Shown here: positions 52,489 through 56,517 of the stretch, piece by piece
Position numbering within the stretch: position 1 is the first letter of the stretch
Layout: the number at the start of each line of letters is the position of its first letter
Assembly: GCA_013538675.1 (NCBI GenBank)
Contig: JACAFJ010000004.1
Span: forward strand, 1-56,517
DNA length: 56,517 bases
Direction: 5' to 3'
Source of the DNA: Candidatus Nitrosocaldus tengchongensis
GTDB taxonomy: Archaea > Thermoproteota > Nitrososphaeria > Nitrososphaerales > Nitrosocaldaceae
Notes under the pieces: model-generated
What the model was told of the DNA's origin: nothing
The model's input: the letters and a program-made list of their open reading frames with translations, nothing else
The model's database searches: none
Position numbers and translations under genes: made by a program

Positions 52489-52692
52489 TTAGTGTAGCTT
52501 CCTTGCACCCTTTGTCCTCCTGAATGCACTCATGCTAGATGAGTAGTTCTCATATAACATCTCTAGTACGTGTATCTCATGCTCCAACCTTGCAATCTCA
52601 TCTGGAGAGTTACCCTCTCTTGTTATCTCTTCGAGCCTCCTCCTCTTCTCATCCAAGAGCCTCCTTATACTCTCCTCATACAGTGTTGACAT
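52489..52692 (-). CDS. small helical protein of unknown function (67 residues)
   Basis: I do not recognise this protein. It is almost wholly charged and helical (YEESIRRLLDEKRRRLEEI; SPDEIARLEHEIHVLEMLYENY) with heptad-like leucines, and may form a short helical hairpin or coiled coil. A basic tail ends it (RRTKGARKLH). It has no cysteines or membrane segment. A perfect palindrome lies between its TATA box and the start, so it may be regulated. Confidence 0.6.
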   Translation of the reverse strand: MSTLYEESIRRLLDEKRRRLEEITREGNSPDEIARLEHEIHVLEMLYENYSSSMSAFRRTKGARKLH

Positions 52693-52703
52693 GGTATCCC
52701 TCT

Positions 52704-52722
52704 AGCCTCCTAGTAGGAGGCT
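52704..52722. promoter_or_regulatory. perfect palindrome, candidate operator
   Basis: AGCCTCCTA and TAGGAGGCT (nine bases each) flank one G. The palindrome sits just downstream of the TATA element (52725-52735) and upstream of the small-protein start at 52692. A repressor bound there would block initiation. As a hairpin it could instead hide or expose a ribosome-binding AGGAGG. Confidence 0.5.
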
Positions 52723-52724
52723 GG

Positions 52725-52735
52725 ATTTTAATAAT
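52725..52735 (-). promoter_or_regulatory. TATA-like element of the 67-residue gene
   Basis: On the minus strand attattaaaat is centred about 38 bases before ATG 52692, so the mRNA would start near the inner edge of the palindrome with a leader of about ten bases. Confidence 0.4.
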
Positions 52736-52776
52736 GTTTATCTTTACCCTTTATAATAGCAGACATCATCTCATCC

Positions 52777-53184
52777 CTAGCCCTTCCTCTTCCCTCTCTT
52801 CTCTCTCTTCATATCCTTTATTGCATTATAGAATAAGGTCGAGAGATGCTCTGTATAACCATCGTACCCTCTCATTAGACACTGCTTGCATATACACTTA
52901 CCTGCTACAGATGTTCTATCACAGTTAGAGGAGAACTCGCAACCAGAGCATCCCGCATCATTGCCACATATAACGCATGCTAACTCTATGCTTATCTCTT
53001 CTCTAACAACCTCCCTCAGTATGGCAAGTATGGATGCTACATCTGCACCCTCCTTGATACGGAACCTCCTGCTAGCCTTATCGTACTCTACACCAGCACG
53101 CATGAGTCTTACAAATGTATCCTTGCCAAGCATTGGTAAGGTGAAGTCCTTGTGGATGGAGAGTCTTATCATACCTTCACTCAT
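52777..53184 (-). CDS. cysteine-rich protein of unknown function beside RFC large subunit
   Basis: I do not recognise a family. The N-terminal half (about 70 residues) is an alpha/beta segment (FRIKEGADVASILAILREVV). The centre has eight cysteines, CVICGNDAGCSGCEFSSNC then CICKQC, with spacing C-x2-C-x5-C-x2-C-x5-C-x8-C-x1-C-x2-C. That is enough for two zinc sites or one or two iron-sulfur clusters. The C-terminus is basic (KDMKREKRGKRKG). The start could be GTG 53187, ATG 53184 or ATG 53172. It lies just downstream of rfcL on the same strand, so a DNA-related role is possible. Confidence 0.65.
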   Translation of the reverse strand: MSEGMIRLSIHKDFTLPMLGKDTFVRLMRAGVEYDKASRRFRIKEGADVASILAILREVVREEISIELACVICGNDAGCSGCEFSSNCDRTSVAGKCICKQCLMRGYDGYTEHLSTLFYNAIKDMKREKRGKRKG

Positions 53185-53201
53185 CACCTCCTTCCTTCAT
53201 A

Positions 53202-54434
53202 TCATCTCTCGCCTAGCATAGCAATGCTCTTGACTATATCCTCAAAGTTATCGATAGATATGTCATCACCAATCCCAACGGTACTGCCCTTTATACCCTT
53301 AAGTATGAGAGATATGTATGGTATGTAGTATGCTACAACATTACGCCTTGACTCATGTAGTCTTGATGCTATAGCATCTACTATCATCCTGAGTATCCTA
53401 CCTTCACTGAATATCTTACTACTAAGATGGTAAGGTGTATCATACTGGGAGTACGATAAACCCCTGCTATCATAGAATATCGAGAGTGCTATTATACCAT
53501 CGATGTATCTTAGCATGCTCCACATCCTCAACTTGTTCATCCTTGCAATGAGCATATCTGCATAGGATAGTGCCTCAAGTAGCCTAGCCATCCTATCAAG
53601 ATCTATGCTAGTATTGATTATGCTTGAGTATAATGCGCCTAACTTATCGGTCCTCCTCTTCTCGCTATCATAGCCAAATGAGGGATCGGTGTAGAAACCC
53701 TCGCTCCTCCTCAACGCATCTACGGCCTCCTCTATGCTCCCTGCTGCAAAGAAGGAGTTGATTGCAGCATCAATAGGGGTTGAGTAACTTATAGGCTCCA
53801 TGCCAGATACACCCATGCCTACAAATGACTGTGTCATGTTCAGCATGCTCCTAACATCACCATTACACTCTACCACTACCCTTAGCCTCTCACCTATGCT
53901 CATGCTCTTACCCTCACTTGCAAGCACATGATCCAGGTAGAGGAGAAGCAGCCTAGGGGGTATGTTCTTCATCATCACAACTTTTGAGACCTTCCTCAAC
54001 TCCTTGATAACCTCTCCAGAGTCGCTGTTTGCAGCCATGATGACTGGTATGCTTGGTGCATCCTTAAGTATTGAGAGCAGTGCAGATAACCCTCCTCTAT
54101 CATACGTGCCATGCAATCCATCAACCTCATCCAGGAAGAGCAGAATCCTCCTGCTGTAGATGTTTGCATTCTCTAGCAGTGGTTTAAGAATAGACTCTAA
54201 CCTCTCTTTGGTGCGCTCATCGCTTGCATTCAACTCAAACAACTCATAACCAAACTCATTGGCTAGAGCCTTTGCCATGGTAGTCTTACCAATGCCAGGA
54301 GGGCCTATGAGTAGTAGTGGTCTATCCCCCTGCCTCCATCCAGCAAGCCACCTGTATGCTTCAAGCCTAGCATCCTCATTACCAACCATCTCAATTATGC
54401 CTTTTGGCCTATACCTCTCAGCCCACATATACAT
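53202..54434 (-). CDS. rfcL: replication factor C large subunit
   Basis: The large subunit of the clamp loader opens PCNA and places it on DNA. The N-terminus MWAERYRPKGIIEMVGN is diagnostic. AAA+ motifs are IGPPGIGKTTMAKALA (Walker A), LFLDEVDGLHG (Walker B) and IMAANS (sensor 1). ELNASDERTKE is the usual RFC box. The middle and C-terminal helical collar is present (to about 410 residues), but the basic PCNA-binding tail found in many archaeal large subunits is short or absent. The start is one of the closely spaced GTG/ATG codons at 54437, 54434 or 54428. Confidence 0.93.
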   Translation of the reverse strand: MYMWAERYRPKGIIEMVGNEDARLEAYRWLAGWRQGDRPLLLIGPPGIGKTTMAKALANEFGYELFELNASDERTKERLESILKPLLENANIYSRRILLFLDEVDGLHGTYDRGGLSALLSILKDAPSIPVIMAANSDSGEVIKELRKVSKVVMMKNIPPRLLLLYLDHVLASEGKSMSIGERLRVVVECNGDVRSMLNMTQSFVGMGVSGMEPISYSTPIDAAINSFFAAGSIEEAVDALRRSEGFYTDPSFGYDSEKRRTDKLGALYSSIINTSIDLDRMARLLEALSYADMLIARMNKLRMWSMLRYIDGIIALSIFYDSRGLSYSQYDTPYHLSSKIFSEGRILRMIVDAIASRLHESRRNVVAYYIPYISLILKGIKGSTVGIGDDISIDNFEDIVKSIAMLGER

Positions 54435-54513
54435 CACACCACCTTCTTATTATTACTACTACAGTACTACACTATACAATATATCAACTACTGCTTCTAT
54501 TTCTATTGATTGA

Positions 54514-55650
54514 TCACCGTTCCTTCAAGCCAGCAGTGAATATGTTAAGATCGTACTCCCTAACCCTTCTATACCAGTACTCATTGTAATGCCTAACGCT
54601 TAGGACCATGAACTCAAGGAAGTGCTTTGTATTGAACCTCTCTGGGAGCATATCTATAGCGATGAGGGCATCATCAAGGTATATCTTGCTCTTCCTGAAC
54701 GTTAGATCAAATGCTAGCCTTATATCTCCAGTGTTTAGAGCATAGTAGAGAGGCCATGATGGTACCTTTATAACCCTGCCCTTTATAGAATCTTCAATCT
54801 CATTTGCACAGCCTACAGACTCCCCAGCCCTAGCCATACCATGATAGAATATCCTCCTCAATGGGCTATCCTTCAGCACCATGTTCCTTCCAGCAGTACC
54901 CATCACCGCTCTATACTTCTTGTAACACTCGTTCATGCTCTCCTCATCCATTGCACTTGGGTTGTTCTTAAGGATGAGATCCTTGTACTGACCATGCTTT
55001 GCATCCCTGAATCCCTGCTCGAACGACTCTAGCATATCCTTGCTTATTGAGGAGATCTTCCTCCTTGCTATCTTGAGCATGTATGGACATATTAACTTGT
55101 AATCATCCAGATACTCAACATCCTCATCCATATCCATTATCCTATCCATTGGCTCACTTAGATCTATTGCAATAACATGACCATCTATAAGCACATCCCT
55201 CTCAGCATCACTTGCACTTATGTTAAGATATGAGCATGCACCATCGTATAGTGCATAGAAGACTGGATAGGTCATCTTCACATAGTTAGAGTCTAGAAGT
55301 CTAAGCACACGATCTCTACACTTATCAATATCTGCCAACCTGCTCCTAACCTCCTCTATCTTACTTGCATCCATAATGAACATCCTCTCTAGCATGAAGC
55401 CATCTGGCTCTGCCTCCCTTATGAAGTTCCTAAGAGTGCTTAATGGATCATCATCATTGATTATAGAACTGTGAAGTTCCCTAACAAACCTATCGAGGAA
55501 GATTGGAAACTCTCTATCAGCAAGTTCTTTGTAATGCTGGAACTGCTTGTACCTCTCGCTCCTCAGCATAGCCTGCTTGAGTATATCCTTCCCTGCATCT
55601 GTATGCATCAGAGCCTCCTTGCTGAATATGCTCTCATCCTTGCTACTCAT
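54514..55650 (-). CDS. uncharacterised 378-residue protein
   Basis: I do not recognise a family. The protein is soluble, mostly helical and rich in charged and aromatic residues, with no P-loop, no CxxC pair and no membrane helix. Possible conserved patches are ICPYMLKIARRKIS near residue 188, NMVLKDSPLRRIFYHGM near 257 and VPSWPLYYALNTGDIRLAFD near 292. The last resembles nothing I can name. The predicted start at ATG 55650 follows a TATA-like element by about 25 bases; the reading from 55683 would begin in that element. It runs towards rfcL and may be co-transcribed with it. Confidence 0.65.
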   Translation of the reverse strand: MSSKDESIFSKEALMHTDAGKDILKQAMLRSERYKQFQHYKELADREFPIFLDRFVRELHSSIINDDDPLSTLRNFIREAEPDGFMLERMFIMDASKIEEVRSRLADIDKCRDRVLRLLDSNYVKMTYPVFYALYDGACSYLNISASDAERDVLIDGHVIAIDLSEPMDRIMDMDEDVEYLDDYKLICPYMLKIARRKISSISKDMLESFEQGFRDAKHGQYKDLILKNNPSAMDEESMNECYKKYRAVMGTAGRNMVLKDSPLRRIFYHGMARAGESVGCANEIEDSIKGRVIKVPSWPLYYALNTGDIRLAFDLTFRKSKIYLDDALIAIDMLPERFNTKHFLEFMVLSVRHYNEYWYRRVREYDLNIFTAGLKER

Positions 55651-55671
55651 AAGATGACCTCTACTTAATCC

Positions 55672-55679
55672 ATAATTTA
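55672..55679 (-). promoter_or_regulatory. TATA-like element of the 378-residue protein
   Basis: On the minus strand taaattat is centred about 25 bases from ATG 55650. Confidence 0.35.
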
Positions 55680-55691
55680 ACATTGCTTCTA

Positions 55692-56354
55692 TTATCTATA
55701 GCCTATAGGAAGTGCCTTTGCTATGTACTCCAACTCCTCTGGTCTATCTATTATGTAGTCTGGACTCTCAGCAAGTAGTGCATCTCTAGAGTTGAAACCC
55801 CAACTCACTGCTATTGTCTTTACTCCAGCCTTCTTTCCAGCCTCTATATCCCTAACCTCATCCCCAACATAGAAGATCATAGATTGGCTTGGATTGGAAT
55901 TATGATGATAGCAATAACTCCTCTTGATCTTTTTTAATATCAGATGTTTGGCAAGGAGATGGTGTGTAGATCTTATGAAATCAAACAACTCAAGATCGTT
56001 ATTCCTGAGGAATGTTCTCACATTACTGCTAGCATTAGTAGTAAGTATTCCTATCCTGTACCCTTCATCATTCAATGCTTCTAACGTAGGCTTTATGTTA
56101 ACTGATGGCTTAAGCATGGGTATCTCCTTGTTCATCTCCATTCGTATCCTCCTTATTATGAATGGTAATTTGAGCATTGGTATGTTCAGATAGGCAAGTA
56201 TATCCCTAGTCCTCATACTCTTAATATAGTGAAGATCATGCATCCTTATCTTGTTGTATGCAAACTCATCAGCAAGTCTGTTGATTATCTTTATAAGTAT
56301 GCGTAGGGTATCTGCTATAGTCCCATCAAAGTCAAATACTATCAACTTATTCAT
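55692..56354 (-). CDS. HAD-family phosphatase
   Basis: The 220-residue hydrolase shows the HAD motifs in order: FDFDGTIADTL (motif I, nucleophile Asp), ILTTNASSNV (motif II, Thr/Ser), a lysine in LAKHLILKKIKRSY (motif III) and FYVGDEVRDIEAGKKAG (motif IV). It has a helical cap after motif I, as phosphoglycolate phosphatases do. The substrate cannot be read with confidence. A small His/Asn-rich insert (CYHHNSNPSQS) lies between motifs III and IV. Confidence 0.85.
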   Translation of the reverse strand: MNKLIVFDFDGTIADTLRILIKIINRLADEFAYNKIRMHDLHYIKSMRTRDILAYLNIPMLKLPFIIRRIRMEMNKEIPMLKPSVNIKPTLEALNDEGYRIGILTTNASSNVRTFLRNNDLELFDFIRSTHHLLAKHLILKKIKRSYCYHHNSNPSQSMIFYVGDEVRDIEAGKKAGVKTIAVSWGFNSRDALLAESPDYIIDRPEELEYIAKALPIGYR

Positions 56355-56517
56355 CTTATCTATAGTAGAGGGGGTTACTTTTAATGTTTTTGAATGCAGG
56401 ATGCTGCAATAGATTCTAGAGGATTGTTGTAATAGATAGCATAACTGCTTGCTTGATGAGTATCTAACCTTAGTACCATCTATCTAACACTGCTTTAAGG
56501 TAGGTTCTGCCTTCTTG
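56355..56517. other. gene-free end of the window
   Basis: The 163 bases after the HAD gene start contain an AT-rich promoter-like part near 56378-56392 on the minus strand. I see no ORF or RNA gene. Confidence 0.4.

Overview
The window looks like a piece of chromosome from a member of the Nitrososphaeria (Thaumarchaeota), most likely a thermophilic, deep-branching one such as a Nitrosocaldus relative; the genus is an inference. The information-processing genes are archaeal: aIF2 alpha and gamma, Nop10, S6e, Lsm, RFC large subunit, an RPA-like protein, an Lhr helicase, Rio2 and a GPN-loop GTPase. A secreted cupredoxin ends in a PEF-type C-terminal sorting segment of the thaumarchaeal kind, and there is a biotin-dependent acyl-CoA carboxylase of the sort used in the thaumarchaeal hydroxypropionate/hydroxybutyrate cycle. 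Codon use is heavy in AGG/AGA and ATA. Many genes have a TTTAWA-like TATA box about 25-30 bases before the start codon, which implies leaderless mRNAs and lets several ATG, GTG and TTG starts be chosen.

Layout. 1-8130: a radical SAM protein, a small unknown, an ArsB/NhaD-type antiporter, homoserine kinase with a GPN GTPase, a flippase-like membrane protein and an amino-acid permease with stress-protein-like tails. 8178-17813: small proteins, RPA-like protein facing an Lhr helicase, cupredoxin, a RadB-like ATPase divergent from Lsm, and a bacterial-type S-adenosylmethionine synthetase. 17863-24967: Rio2, then a cobalamin block (cbiD-cbiG-cbiX-cbiC, facing cbiA, which diverges from cobO). 25019-29758: translation genes (aIF2 alpha-nop10; S6e, aIF2 gamma, PIN nuclease, UPF0173 hydrolase) and small redox or zinc proteins. 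29790-37312: a glycosyltransferase with a zinc-ribbon partner, an Lrp-type regulator divergent from a three-gene ABC system, and a PCD-like protein. 37402-37473: tRNA-Gly(CCC).

37581-48713 is the most striking part. It holds an MIP18/PqqD-like fusion, larB, an ETF pair (etfB-etfA) with a fused FixC-FixX dehydrogenase, malate dehydrogenase, and larC-larE followed at once by a cysteine desulfurase. LarB, LarC and LarE build the nickel-pincer nucleotide cofactor of lactate-racemase-family enzymes, but no larA lies in the window, so the enzyme using the cofactor is unknown. 48780-56354: the carboxylase operon (carboxyltransferase, biotin carboxylase, biotin carrier), a small helical protein behind a candidate operator, a cysteine-rich protein with RFC large subunit, an unknown 378-residue protein and a HAD phosphatase.

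I see no CRISPR array, insertion sequence, prophage or rRNA. Expanded AAT/AGT/GAT-type trinucleotide tracts occur both inside genes, as Asn/Ser/Asp-rich inserts, and between genes.
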